A DNA stretch of 64,000 nt, taken from positions 62,001-126,000 of the forward strand of contig NZ_JAEHOK010000007.1 of NCBI RefSeq assembly GCF_016236915.1, given 5' to 3'. The notes beneath the pieces are model-generated. The model worked only from the letters and a program-made list of their open reading frames with translations. It did not search any database and was not told the origin of the DNA. Source of the DNA: Salegentibacter maritimus (GTDB taxonomy: Bacteria; Bacteroidota; Bacteroidia; Flavobacteriales; Flavobacteriaceae). Of the stretch, positions 33,335 through 42,091 are shown piece after piece. Each line of letters opens with the position of its first letter. Within the stretch, counting starts at the first letter, position 1. Made by a program: the position numbers and the translations under genes.

Positions 33335-34642
33335 TTACTTACTTGCGCTCTCGTACTTCTTTTTATAACGCTCGTAAAGTTCGGTTTGGTGCGTATCTAA
33401 ACTTACCTGGCGGCCCTGTATAAAAGCGTGGGTAAGAATATTTCCGCGCATATCTAAAGCGTCTCCTTCACTAATAAATAGGGTTGCTGTTTTTCCTTTT
33501 TCTAAAGTCCCAACCATATTATCTATTCCAAGAATTTTGGCGGTATTTGAAGTGATTAATTTAAGGGCTTCTTCTTTTCCCAAACCATAAGCACCGGTGG
33601 TTCCGGCATAAAATGGAAGGTTTCGAGTGTTCATTCGTTCCATGCTACCGCTACTTTCGAGGGCAACCAAAACCCCCTGGTTATGCAAAATACCCGCTAA
33701 TTTATAAGGGAAATCATAATCATGGTCGTCACTGTTTGGAGTATCATGAGGCCGTTGTACCAAAACAGGAATATTATTTTCTTTTAGATCTTCAATAGCC
33801 TTATGGGCTTCATAACCCCCAACAATAACTAAATGCTCCAGTTTCTGGTCTTTTTTAAAGTCTATAACATCCAGAATTTCCTTTTTTGCGTTTACGTGAA
33901 CATATACTCTTTTATCTCCGGTAAAAACATTTTTCATCGCTTCATACGCCAGATTGGTTTTTTGGTTGTTCCCGGCTAAATATGCTTTAGCTGAAGCAAA
34001 AAACTCTTCCAGTTTTAAGATTTTTTCCTGGTAGTCTTCGCTTACTTTTATTCCGGAATCTTCACCCGCCCACCAGCGGCCTCTGGTAAAGCTATCTGGC
34101 CAGTTAATATGCAAACCATCATCTTCTTTAATAACGGCGTCTTCCCAATTCCAGGCATCAAACTGTACAATAGAAGAAGTTCCCGAGATGCTCCCACCAC
34201 GCGGAACAATTTGCCCCATTAGCACTCCATTTGGTCGCATGCTTTCCACAATTTTACTTTCGGCATTATAGGCAATTATACTTCTAATGTGCGGAAGCAT
34301 AGAGCCTATTTCGTCCTCATCGTCTGTAGCGCGTACTGCATCAATTTCTACCAAACCTAAAGTAGCGTTGGGTGCAATAAAACCGGGGTAAACGTGCTTG
34401 CCTTCGGCTTCAATAATTCTCCCACGGTATTGCATTTTTGTTTCAGTGGCATCCATTACCTGGGTGATTTTCCCATCTTCAAAAATTATTAAACTATTTT
34501 CAATTATTTCTCCATTTCCAAGATGGGCGGTAGCCCCCACAATAGTTACTGCTTCGGTTTGTTTTGAAGCAGGGGTTTGCTGGGCAAAAGAATTTCCTAT
34601 GCAGGCAAATAATGCTAGTAATATTAAATATTTCATCTTCAT
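33335..34642 (-). CDS. Exported amidohydrolase-fold protein without HxH metal motif
   Basis: A 435-residue exported protein (signal peptide to about residue 20, ending SFAQ). The amidohydrolase frame is clear: TIVGATAHLGNGEIIENSLIIFEDGKI at the N-terminal beta part, GRIIEAEGKHVYPGFI just before the metal site, and ITSNTAKILGIDNMVGTLEKGKTATLFIS near the C terminus. However, PGFIAPNATLG stands where PGFIDxHxH is expected, so both first-shell histidines are gone. It is probably not a metal hydrolase by itself. It lies 11 bases after the 998-residue amidohydrolase gene and may be a non-catalytic partner. Confidence 0.85.
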   Translation of the reverse strand: MKMKYLILLALFACIGNSFAQQTPASKQTEAVTIVGATAHLGNGEIIENSLIIFEDGKITQVMDATETKMQYRGRIIEAEGKHVYPGFIAPNATLGLVEIDAVRATDDEDEIGSMLPHIRSIIAYNAESKIVESMRPNGVLMGQIVPRGGSISGTSSIVQFDAWNWEDAVIKEDDGLHINWPDSFTRGRWWAGEDSGIKVSEDYQEKILKLEEFFASAKAYLAGNNQKTNLAYEAMKNVFTGDKRVYVHVNAKKEILDVIDFKKDQKLEHLVIVGGYEAHKAIEDLKENNIPVLVQRPHDTPNSDDHDYDFPYKLAGILHNQGVLVALESSGSMERMNTRNLPFYAGTTGAYGLGKEEALKLITSNTAKILGIDNMVGTLEKGKTATLFISEGDALDMRGNILTHAFIQGRQVSLDTHQTELYERYKKKYESASK

Positions 34643-34653
34643 TCGTTCTTTTA

Positions 34654-37650
34654 TTAATGTACTTCTTCTAATAAGTTACAGTGGATGTGTTGTTCTTCTT
34701 TTTTAGTCACCGGTTGCGTTTTTAAACCTTTGTTTTTGGCCTGCAGCATTTGGGTGATAATTTTGCTTCGTTGTTCCTGAATTTCTTCTCGTAATTCTTT
34801 GTCTTTCTCTATATCAAAGAAAACCTTTCCCTGAATAAGGGTTTTTTCAGCTTTAGCATATATAGATAATGGGTTGTCTGACCATAACACAAGATCGGCG
34901 TCTTTTCCTGTTTTTACACTTCCAACCCTATCGTCTATATGCAATAATTTTGCCGGGTTTAGGGTAACAAACTTCCAGGCATCTTCTTCAGAAACTCCGC
35001 CGTATTTTACAGATTTTGCGGCTTCCTGGTTGAGCCTTCTACTCATTTCGGCATCATCACTATTAATTGCTGTAACAATTCCCTGGCTGTGCATAATTGG
35101 TGCATTATACGGTATTGCATCATTCACTTCATATTTATAAGCCCACCAATCTGAAAAAGTAGAACCTCCCGCACCGTGTGCCTTCATTTTATCGGCTACT
35201 TTATAACCTTCCAGAATATGGGTGAAAGTATTGATTCTAAAATCAAAATTTTCGGCAACTTTCATCAACATATTAATCTCGCTTTGCACATAAGAGTGGG
35301 CTGATACAAAACGTTCGCTATTTAGAATTTCAACCAGCGTTTCCATTTCTAGATCTTTTCTAAAATCTTCGTCGTTATTTCTGGCTTCTTCATATTCTCT
35401 TGCCCTGGTAAAATAATCGGTAAAAACCTGTTCTACCCCCATACGGGTTTGCGGAAATCTGGAGCGGCTTCCCCAATTAGATTGCTTTACATTTTCCCCT
35501 AATGCGAATTTTATAAATTTAGGAGAATCTTCAAAAATTAAGTCTTCAGCGTTTTCCCCCCATTTTAACCTTAAAATAGCAGAACGCCCCCCAATAGGGT
35601 TTGCCGAACCGTGTAAAAGCTGAACGGTAGTTACCCCACCGGCAAGATTTCGGTAAATATTGATATCTGTAGGGTCTACAACGTCTTCCATACTAACTTC
35701 GGCAGTAGAATTATGCCCGGCTTCGTTAATGGCAGATGCTGCAATATGGGAATGCTCGTCTATAATTCCGGAGGTTAGGTGTTTTCCCGTGGCATCAATT
35801 ACACGGGCGTTACCCGCGCGAAGATTTTGACCTATTTTCGAAATTTTCCCGTTTTTTACCAATACATCGGTATTTTCTATAATCCCTTCTTTTTCATTGG
35901 TCCAAACCGTGGCATTTTGAAAAAGAATAATTTCTTCTTTTGGCATTTCTGAAAAACCGTATGCTTTATTAGGAAAACTTACCGGCATAATTTCACGAAG
36001 TTCTTCTTCTTTAGCTTCTTCGTCGTCATTTTCTTCTACCTCTTCTGCTTCAGCGGTTTTAGTTGAAACTTCCTTAGTTGCGGTAAACCTGGTTTCAGAG
36101 CCATCACTTAGGTAAGCGGTTCCGGAAATTTCATTAGCATTTTCTCCAATTTTAGCTACCAAACGGGTAAATGCTGTTTTTGTAGTATCGGGCGAAGAAA
36201 GTAATAAATTCATCCAGTTATTGGAAAAACTAAGCTTTGCGCCCAATTTAGTGTCGTTAGACTTTATACTGGCTTTTGGCGCTTCCGGTTTGCCGGTTAT
36301 GTTAAGTTTATAGTCTTTTCCTTCTAATTTAAGCTGGTAATTACCGGTAATATCGTTGGTTTTTATTTTGTTGATCACTGTTCTTTTTCCCTGGGTCCAG
36401 TTTTCGTAGATACTTGTTTCTTTATCAAAATAATCGCCCGAGGTAATGATAAAGTTTGCCCAGGCACCTTCTTTTAGAGTTCCCAAACGATTTTCTTCTC
36501 CAAGTATTTTTGCCGGGGTTGTGGTTAAAGCGGCAAGTGCATCTTCCTTATTTAAGCCATATTTAACCGCTTTTAATAAGTTGCTTCTAAAATCTTTTTC
36601 AACATTCAGGTCGTGTGTGGTTATAGTAAACGGAATGTCATTTTCGGCAAGCATTTTAAGGTTTGCCGGGGCCTGGTTCCAGGTTTTCATTTCCTCTAAG
36701 CTGAGATGTTCTGCCAGGAAAGGATCTTCTATATCGTAGGCATTCGGGAAATTTAAGGGAACAATAAATGTGCTTCCGGTTTCTTTAATTTCCTGCATGC
36801 GCTGGTATTCTTTACCATCGCCTAAAATCACATAATTTATGTTAAATTCTTTCCCTATTTTCCCTGCTCTTAAAGCATCAAGAAGATTATCGGTGGCAAA
36901 AATTTGGGTAAGATTTTTATTTCTGTTTAAAGCTTCCAAAGCCAAGTCTTTGTTCTCAGACTTTCCCTTTTCGTACCAATTGGCATCCAAATATGCCTGC
37001 CTAATTAAAGCCATTGCCCCCATAGTAGAGGTAGGATAAGATTGGTGGGACAATTTACTTTTATCGAAAGAAAGGTATTGCGCCGAACGATCTTTTAAAA
37101 TTCGTTCTCCTTCGCTGCCGGCAGGGTTTAGGGCTACCAACATTCCTGTTCCCCGAATAATACCATCTGGTACGTGGGTGTTTACTACTCCAAACCCGGC
37201 TTTATGCAGGGAAGTAGCAGCTTTATCATCATAACTAAAAACTTCTACGGCCTTAGTTTCTGGTCTAATATGATCGTTCCAATAGTAGCCTTCACGACTA
37301 GCTTGGTATTGAGGCTGGCCATTACTTCTTTGAGCTGTTTTAAGCTCTTTTACGCCAAAACTGCTGTAAAGGTCAATAAAGGAAGGATATACTTCGTTTC
37401 CTTCCAGGTCTATCACAATACTGTTTGTAGGTTCTTTAACCGATTTACCTATGGCGGTGATTTTGCCATCTTTTACAACAAAACTTCCGTTTTCAATAAT
37501 TTCCTGCGGACTTACGTGAATCTTTGCATTTTTAAATACGGTGTAATTGGTTTGAGGATTTTTCACCCCATCGTTTTTGGGGAAGTATTCCTGGGCTTTA
37601 CTTTGCAAACTTGCCAGAAACACCAGACATAGTAAAAGTCTTAATTTCAT
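34654..37650 (-). CDS. Exported double-domain amidohydrolase
   Basis: A 998-residue exported protein with a signal peptide (ending LQSKAQ). Residues 25-430 form a first amidohydrolase-like domain that lacks the metal motif (PSFIDLYSSFGV in its place) but keeps LTTTPAKILGEENRLGTLKEGAWANFII. A charged linker at about 430-580 contains beta strands and an acidic run. The second domain, 585-960, looks catalytic: GIIDEHSHI, VSAHSYVQSEI, NTFTHILEGYKV and INSDDAEM supply the metal ligands and catalytic Asp, followed by VTLNPAKLLHIDDRVGSVKTGKDADLVLWS. It ends in a Gln/Lys-rich tail. The substrate is unknown; imidazolonepropionase-like or peptide-like substrates are guesses. Confidence 0.88.
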   Translation of the reverse strand: MKLRLLLCLVFLASLQSKAQEYFPKNDGVKNPQTNYTVFKNAKIHVSPQEIIENGSFVVKDGKITAIGKSVKEPTNSIVIDLEGNEVYPSFIDLYSSFGVKELKTAQRSNGQPQYQASREGYYWNDHIRPETKAVEVFSYDDKAATSLHKAGFGVVNTHVPDGIIRGTGMLVALNPAGSEGERILKDRSAQYLSFDKSKLSHQSYPTSTMGAMALIRQAYLDANWYEKGKSENKDLALEALNRNKNLTQIFATDNLLDALRAGKIGKEFNINYVILGDGKEYQRMQEIKETGSTFIVPLNFPNAYDIEDPFLAEHLSLEEMKTWNQAPANLKMLAENDIPFTITTHDLNVEKDFRSNLLKAVKYGLNKEDALAALTTTPAKILGEENRLGTLKEGAWANFIITSGDYFDKETSIYENWTQGKRTVINKIKTNDITGNYQLKLEGKDYKLNITGKPEAPKASIKSNDTKLGAKLSFSNNWMNLLLSSPDTTKTAFTRLVAKIGENANEISGTAYLSDGSETRFTATKEVSTKTAEAEEVEENDDEEAKEEELREIMPVSFPNKAYGFSEMPKEEIILFQNATVWTNEKEGIIENTDVLVKNGKISKIGQNLRAGNARVIDATGKHLTSGIIDEHSHIAASAINEAGHNSTAEVSMEDVVDPTDINIYRNLAGGVTTVQLLHGSANPIGGRSAILRLKWGENAEDLIFEDSPKFIKFALGENVKQSNWGSRSRFPQTRMGVEQVFTDYFTRAREYEEARNNDEDFRKDLEMETLVEILNSERFVSAHSYVQSEINMLMKVAENFDFRINTFTHILEGYKVADKMKAHGAGGSTFSDWWAYKYEVNDAIPYNAPIMHSQGIVTAINSDDAEMSRRLNQEAAKSVKYGGVSEEDAWKFVTLNPAKLLHIDDRVGSVKTGKDADLVLWSDNPLSIYAKAEKTLIQGKVFFDIEKDKELREEIQEQRSKIITQMLQAKNKGLKTQPVTKKEEQHIHCNLLEEVH

Positions 37651-37750
37651 AAATTTTAGTTGAATTAAATGTGGTTTTGCACTTAAGAGGGGGAAATTAA
37701 GAAAATTATAACTAAGCTGAAATTTGTTTTGAAAATTAGTTGAGATTTCA

Positions 37751-37854
37751 TTGGCACCGCCAAAGGGTGTAATATCCCGAGGCTTGCCTCAAAATTAAAA
37801 ATCTGTTTCCAACGAATGCCCCGTGGCCTTACCCCGAGGTAGTTTATTGATGCC
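37751..37854 (+). repeat. Family B repeat, full copy
   Basis: Begins TTGGCACCGCCAAAGG, holds the small hairpin GAGGC-tt-GCCTC, then TTTCCAACGAATGCCCCGTGG and CCCGAGGTAGTTTATTGATGCC, followed by a T-run. The sequence aligns with copies at 10001-10093 (inverted), 52540-52642 and 63281-63374 and, in part, 45551-45602 and 51771-51840. It lies between DUF3810 and the large amidohydrolase, in a 386-base gap. Confidence 0.75.
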
Positions 37855-37900
37855 TTTTTTTTCTCAGTAAATCAAAATCATGAATAATTGGTCATGATAA

Positions 37901-37994
37901 ACTTGTTTCAGCATCTAACACGAACAGTCTATGCTTTTAAGCCCACCGAATAAATTTCGGGGTTGAGGTTTAAATTTTAGAATATGACTGTTCG
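37901..37994. repeat. Family A fragment and long hairpin
   Basis: TTGTTTCAGCATCTAA near 37904-37919 matches the left end of family A. It is followed by CGAACAGTC (37921-37929), which pairs perfectly with GACTGTTCG (37986-37994), enclosing a smaller CCGAA-TTCGG stem. On the minus strand this structure lies about 40 bases beyond the DUF3810 stop and may end or stabilise that transcript. Confidence 0.5.
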
Positions 37995-38036
37995 AGGATA
38001 TTAAATTTATTTTCTCAATCCTAAATAATGAATAGG

Positions 38037-39110
38037 TTAAAGACTATTTTTTTCTTCTGAAAAATAATTAACCAGCAAGGCGACTACATAACTATAGCTT
38101 TTCATCCCGTCTGCCTGGTTATTTACTATTAAAAAACGATTGTAAAAAGCCTGAAACAAAGGTTCAAACGGATTTTGATGGGCAAGCCAAAAATCTTCTA
38201 CTTCCCGGTAATTTTTTAAAATCCCCACATTCATTTTTGCTTTTAAGATTTCAAATTTATCGGGATCCCTACGGTAAAGTTCACTTAAACAGTAGCGTAA
38301 GGCAAAGGTGTAGCCCGAATACCTAAAATAAGCATCGGGGTGATTCATAGTGCTTAAACAGGCTATAAAATTGGCCTCGTTTTCTTTCGCAAAACCTAAT
38401 TGATGACCAATTTCGTGACTTGCGGTGGTAGGAATTTTATAGGGTACAATTTGCGTGTTTACCTGGGCTTCCCCGGTTAATGGATTCAGATAGCCATTAA
38501 AACCCATATACGAAAGCGGAATACTGTATAAGGAGCGTTTTAGGGATTCTCCTTTGTAGGTGAGTTCAGGATAAGTCTTGCTAATATTAGTAAAACCTGT
38601 TATTGTTTTTGCAAAGATTTCATCTTTAGAATAGGGAATCACTACACTTACAGAATCATTATCTGCAAGTTGTTGGTGAAGTTTGTTAGATTCGGTAATT
38701 AAAATTTCAGAAAGTGAATAAAGCTCTTCGGTAGTATAGTTATTTTCAATTTTTAAAGTTTTGTGAAGGGGTAATCGGTAGTAATTAAATCCCCAAAAAA
38801 TATGAAAGCAGGCATACACTAAAGATAAAACTGCCATGGTATCTATTACCCAAAATCTAGGGTTTCTAAATTTTTGTTGAAAACGCCTAGTAAGCCAGCG
38901 AATTATTAAAATTCCGAAGAAGGTATACAGAAGGTCACCAAGCGAAAAGGGTAAAAAGCCGTGCCCATATCGCATTAATTTAGAGATTTTAGGATAAATA
39001 AGGTTGCTGTACCAGTTTTCAACCAACTCGGGATAGCCACCCAGGAAAAAGATAAAAATTACCTGTAGCGGAAGCAAAAATGCTAAAATATAAAGTCCTT
39101 TTTTCTTCAC
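38037..39110 (-). CDS. DUF3810 membrane protein with HExxH motif
   Basis: A 357-residue membrane protein. Three hydrophobic segments lie in residues 5-25, 55-75 and 90-110 (the last ending FHIFWGFNYYRLPL), then a large extracytoplasmic domain. That domain carries TTASHEIGHQLGFAKENEANF, a gluzincin-like HExxH with a downstream Glu, so it is probably a zinc metallopeptidase. The family (DUF3810) is common in Bacteroidota and Firmicutes and is uncharacterised as far as I know. It is divergent from pepD, with a 145-base gap containing a 10-base direct repeat. Confidence 0.9.
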   Translation of the reverse strand: MKKKGLYILAFLLPLQVIFIFFLGGYPELVENWYSNLIYPKISKLMRYGHGFLPFSLGDLLYTFFGILIIRWLTRRFQQKFRNPRFWVIDTMAVLSLVYACFHIFWGFNYYRLPLHKTLKIENNYTTEELYSLSEILITESNKLHQQLADNDSVSVVIPYSKDEIFAKTITGFTNISKTYPELTYKGESLKRSLYSIPLSYMGFNGYLNPLTGEAQVNTQIVPYKIPTTASHEIGHQLGFAKENEANFIACLSTMNHPDAYFRYSGYTFALRYCLSELYRRDPDKFEILKAKMNVGILKNYREVEDFWLAHQNPFEPLFQAFYNRFLIVNNQADGMKSYSYVVALLVNYFSEEKNSL

Positions 39111-39130
39111 GATTTAAAAATACAATAATT

Positions 39131-39168
39131 ACTCAGCCTGGTTTAAAAATCTTAATCAACTCAGCCTG
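39131..39168. promoter_or_regulatory. 10-base direct repeat in a divergent promoter gap
   Basis: ACTCAGCCTG occurs at 39131-39140 and again at 39159-39168, 28 bases start to start, roughly two and a half helical turns. It lies between the divergent DUF3810 and pepD genes. It could be a pair of binding sites for a regulator of one or both genes. Confidence 0.3.
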
Positions 39169-39225
39169 TATTGGTTAAATTAGTTTTAAAAAGCCGGGAA
39201 ATTTTCCTTCTTTGTTAATAACCAA

Positions 39226-39233
39226 TACCTTTG
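39226..39233 (+). promoter_or_regulatory. Candidate -7 box for pepD
   Basis: TACCTTTG matches TAnnTTTG and would start transcription about 16 bases before the ATG at 39256. The TTTG at 39211-39214 is too close to serve as the -33 element. Confidence 0.5.
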
Positions 39234-39255
39234 TGAAAGACCAAAATATAAAACA

Positions 39256-40716
39256 ATGAGCGAAGAAATAAGGGAATTAGAACCAAAAATCTTATGGAAT
39301 AAATTTGCCGATCTAAACGAAGTGCCACGACCTTCAAAGAAAGAAGAGCGGGTTATTGAGTTTATGAAAAAATTTGGGAACAATCTTAGCCTGGAGACCC
39401 TGGTAGATGAAACCGGAAATGTAGTGATTAAAAAACCGGCCACTGCAGGGATGGAAGATAGAAAACCAATTGTTTTGCAGGCGCACTTAGATATGGTGCA
39501 CCAAAAAAATAACGATACCGACTTTGATTTTGAAAACAACGGTATTAACATGTATGTAGATGGCGATTGGGTGAAAGCAAAGGGCACAACCCTGGGGGCC
39601 GATAATGGCCTGGGAGTTGCCAGTATGATGGCTATTTTAGAAAGTAAGGAGATTGAGCACCCGGCCATTGAAGCCTTGTTTACCATAGACGAGGAAACAG
39701 GGATGACGGGAGCTAAAGGTTTAGACCCTAATTTACTTGAAGGGGAAATCCTTTTAAACCTGGACACCGAAGAAGATGATGAAATAGGTATTGGATGTGC
39801 CGGGGGAGTAGATATTACCGCAGTTAGAGATTATGAAGAAGAGCATACCCCAGACAATTCGGTGGGATACCTTATTAAAGTAAAAGGTTTACAAGGTGGG
39901 CACTCCGGAATGGATATTATAAAAGGCCTGGCCAATGCCAATAAAATTATGGCTCGTGTACTTTTTGATTCGAACCGCGATTTTGGTTTACGTGTGGCCG
40001 GTATTAGTGGCGGGGGATTAAGAAATGCTATTCCGCGTGAAAGCGAGGCGGTTGTAGTGGTAGATAAATCGAATACCGAAACTTTTCTAACAGAAATTAT
40101 ACAACAGGTGCGGGAGATTAAAGCTGAATTTGCTTCTCTGGAACCTAATATGGATATTGAAATTTCTGAAACTGAAGTTCCTAACAAGGTTATGAAGGTA
40201 GAAGACCAGCAAGAAGTGGTTAAGGCGATTTCAGCGGCACATAATGGTGTTTATAGAATGAGCCCCGATATTGAAGGTTTGGTAGAAGCTTCTAATAACA
40301 TTGCCAGCGTTAAGGTAGAAGACGGAAAGGTGAAAATTAATTGCTTAACAAGATCATCGGTAGAATCTTCTAAAAACGATTTGGCCAATAGTTTGGAGGC
40401 TACGTTCGAGTTGGCGAAGTTTAAAGTAAAACTTTCAGGAGAATATCCCGGGTGGGCACCAAACCCTAATTCTGCTATTTTAAAAGTAGTAGACGAGTTA
40501 TACCAAAAACTGCATAACGAAAAAGCAGATGTGGCAGCCTGTCACGCCGGACTTGAATGCGGAATAATTGGAAACCATTACCCCGGGATGGATATGATTT
40601 CCTTTGGGCCTACCATTAGAGGAGCACATTCACCCGATGAAAGGGCAAGTATTTCTTCAGCCCAGAAATATTGGAAATTTTTACTTGAAGTGTTAAAAAA
40701 TATCCCGAATAAATAA
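39256..40716 (+). CDS. pepD: Aminoacyl-histidine dipeptidase (PepD, M20)
   Basis: A 486-residue zinc dipeptidase of the M20 family that cleaves Xaa-His and other dipeptides in the cytosol. Metal-site motifs in order are LQAHLDMVHQKN, GADNGLGVASMMAI, FTIDEETGMTGAKGL, NLDTEEDDEIGIGCAGG and, near the end, GLECGIIGNHYPGMDMISFGPTIRGAHSPDE. A central dimerisation domain includes GLQGGHSGMDI. Length fits PepD. The stop codon lies inside a 9-bp hairpin (40702-40724). The gene ends close to a family A repeat that separates it from the convergent cyclophilin-FKBP gene. Confidence 0.95.
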   Translation: MSEEIRELEPKILWNKFADLNEVPRPSKKEERVIEFMKKFGNNLSLETLVDETGNVVIKKPATAGMEDRKPIVLQAHLDMVHQKNNDTDFDFENNGINMYVDGDWVKAKGTTLGADNGLGVASMMAILESKEIEHPAIEALFTIDEETGMTGAKGLDPNLLEGEILLNLDTEEDDEIGIGCAGGVDITAVRDYEEEHTPDNSVGYLIKVKGLQGGHSGMDIIKGLANANKIMARVLFDSNRDFGLRVAGISGGGLRNAIPRESEAVVVVDKSNTETFLTEIIQQVREIKAEFASLEPNMDIEISETEVPNKVMKVEDQQEVVKAISAAHNGVYRMSPDIEGLVEASNNIASVKVEDGKVKINCLTRSSVESSKNDLANSLEATFELAKFKVKLSGEYPGWAPNPNSAILKVVDELYQKLHNEKADVAACHAGLECGIIGNHYPGMDMISFGPTIRGAHSPDERASISSAQKYWKFLLEVLKNIPNK

Positions 40717-40783
40717 TTCGGGATTACAGTAAATTACCTCCGGGGAGGTTTAAGAGATATTAAATCTCGATTACTGAGTAAAT

Positions 40784-40908
40784 AAAAAGGCTGTTTGATT
40801 ATTAATCTTTCGTCATCCTGAACTGGTTTCAGGATCTAGTTTCAATGAAAATTAGAAGCTGAAATAAATTCAGCTTGACGTTAAGAAATAATATCAAACA
40901 GCCTTTTT
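40784..40908. repeat. Family A repeat, long copy with perfect 16-bp arms
   Basis: AAAAAGGCTGTTTGAT (40784-40799) is the exact reverse complement of ATCAAACAGCCTTTTT (40893-40908). Inside, CGTCATCCTGAA...TTTCAGGATCTA (from 40811) faces TAGAAGCTGAAA...TTCAGCTTGACG (to 40880), giving a nearly palindromic core. With A-runs on the left and T-runs on the right, the arms can act as a bidirectional terminator for pepD (+) and the cyclophilin-FKBP gene (-). The core matches the copy at 5471-5649; the arms share the CTGTTTGAT-like end. Confidence 0.8.
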
Positions 40909-40925
40909 TATATTCAATAAGGAAA

Positions 40926-42047
40926 TTATTCCTTAATGCTTTCCAGCTTTACCCTAAATACAAGGTTGGTGTTAGGAGGAATTACTCCGCCGGCACCACG
41001 CTCACCGTAACCTAAATGGCTGGGGATATAAAGCAAGGCCTGGTCTCCTACACTCATTTGTTGTACTCCTTCTTTAAATCCGGGGATCATAGGTGCATCG
41101 GGGCCATAAACGATAGCCATAGGTCCATAACCGCCCTGGGCCTCACGATTAGGATTGAAAAGCCCCATTTCTTTGGCCAATTCTTTTTTACTGGTGTCAA
41201 AAATATCACCATCTTCAAAATAGCCCTCGTATGAAACCATTACCATTTGGCCGGTTTCAGGTTTTTCGCCCTCTCCTTTTTCTTCAAAATAAATTTGAAG
41301 TCCGCTGTCTAAAGCTTTAGCTTCATCTTTATGGCTTTCAAAGGTTTTGGCCATTTCTTCTTTTGCTTCCTGGCGCTTTTTAGCTTCAGCGTCTTCTTTC
41401 TCTTTTATGGCTTGCAACTCATCTTCAAAGACTTTAGGTGCTTCAAAATTTTTGGCATCTTTACCTTTTCTAATGATATTAACCTCTTCCATAGTTACCG
41501 TTTTAATAGGTTTGTCCTGTGGGCCGGTTTCAACTTTACCAATAGAATCTACAACATCCTGGCCTTTTACAATTTTACCAAAAACGGTATGTCTTCCATC
41601 TAAGTTTTGGGTAGGGGCAAGAGTTACAAAAAACTGACTCCCATTGGTGCCGGGGCCTGCGTTGGCCATAGAAAGTATACCTTTAGAGTCGTGGCTTAAA
41701 CTGTCTACAATTTCATCTGGAAATTTATAACCTGGGCCTCCGCTACCGGTTCCGGTTGGATCCCCACCCTGAATAACAAAGCCGTCTATAATTCTGTGAA
41801 ATGTAAGTCCGTTGTAATAGTTTTTTCCTTTGTAGGTACTGTCTACCATTTTGTTGGTACCCTCGGCAAGGGAAACAAAACTCGAAACGGTAATAGGGGT
41901 TTCCTCGTAAAAGAGCTCGGCTACAAAGGTTCCGTAATTTGTTTTAAATTCGGCATACATCCCATCTTCTAGTTCGGGATATTCGTCGTTACAGGCAAAC
42001 ATGGTAAATACCATGGCAAAAAGTAGTAAAAATTTACTGGTTCTCAT
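40926..42047 (-). CDS. Cyclophilin-FKBP fusion lipoprotein (dual peptidyl-prolyl isomerase)
   Basis: A 373-residue lipoprotein (lipobox FTMFAC, Cys19) carrying two unrelated prolyl-isomerase folds. Residues 30-195 are a cyclophilin with YYNGLTFHRIIDGFVIQGGDP, GILSMANAGPGTNGSQFFVTL and LDGRHTVFGKI, all active-site elements present. A charged helix of about 60 residues follows. The last 120 residues are an FKBP domain with VSYEGYFEDGDIFDTS, the IPGFKEGVQQMSVGDQALLYIP core and HLGYGERGAGGVIPPNTNLVF. It should help fold proteins in the periplasm. It is next to gldI, another FKBP lipoprotein, with 44 bases between. Confidence 0.93.
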   Translation of the reverse strand: MRTSKFLLLFAMVFTMFACNDEYPELEDGMYAEFKTNYGTFVAELFYEETPITVSSFVSLAEGTNKMVDSTYKGKNYYNGLTFHRIIDGFVIQGGDPTGTGSGGPGYKFPDEIVDSLSHDSKGILSMANAGPGTNGSQFFVTLAPTQNLDGRHTVFGKIVKGQDVVDSIGKVETGPQDKPIKTVTMEEVNIIRKGKDAKNFEAPKVFEDELQAIKEKEDAEAKKRQEAKEEMAKTFESHKDEAKALDSGLQIYFEEKGEGEKPETGQMVMVSYEGYFEDGDIFDTSKKELAKEMGLFNPNREAQGGYGPMAIVYGPDAPMIPGFKEGVQQMSVGDQALLYIPSHLGYGERGAGGVIPPNTNLVFRVKLESIKE

Positions 42048-42091
42048 TTAGTGTAAAAATTAAAAAGGCCTCCTATGGCCCTGGGTTTAAC

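Noticed and set aside
40702-40724. Hairpin ATCCCGAAT/ATTCGGGAT over the pepD stop codon as a terminator
   Set aside because: It includes the last coding codons and has no T-run; the family A element further on is a better terminator.
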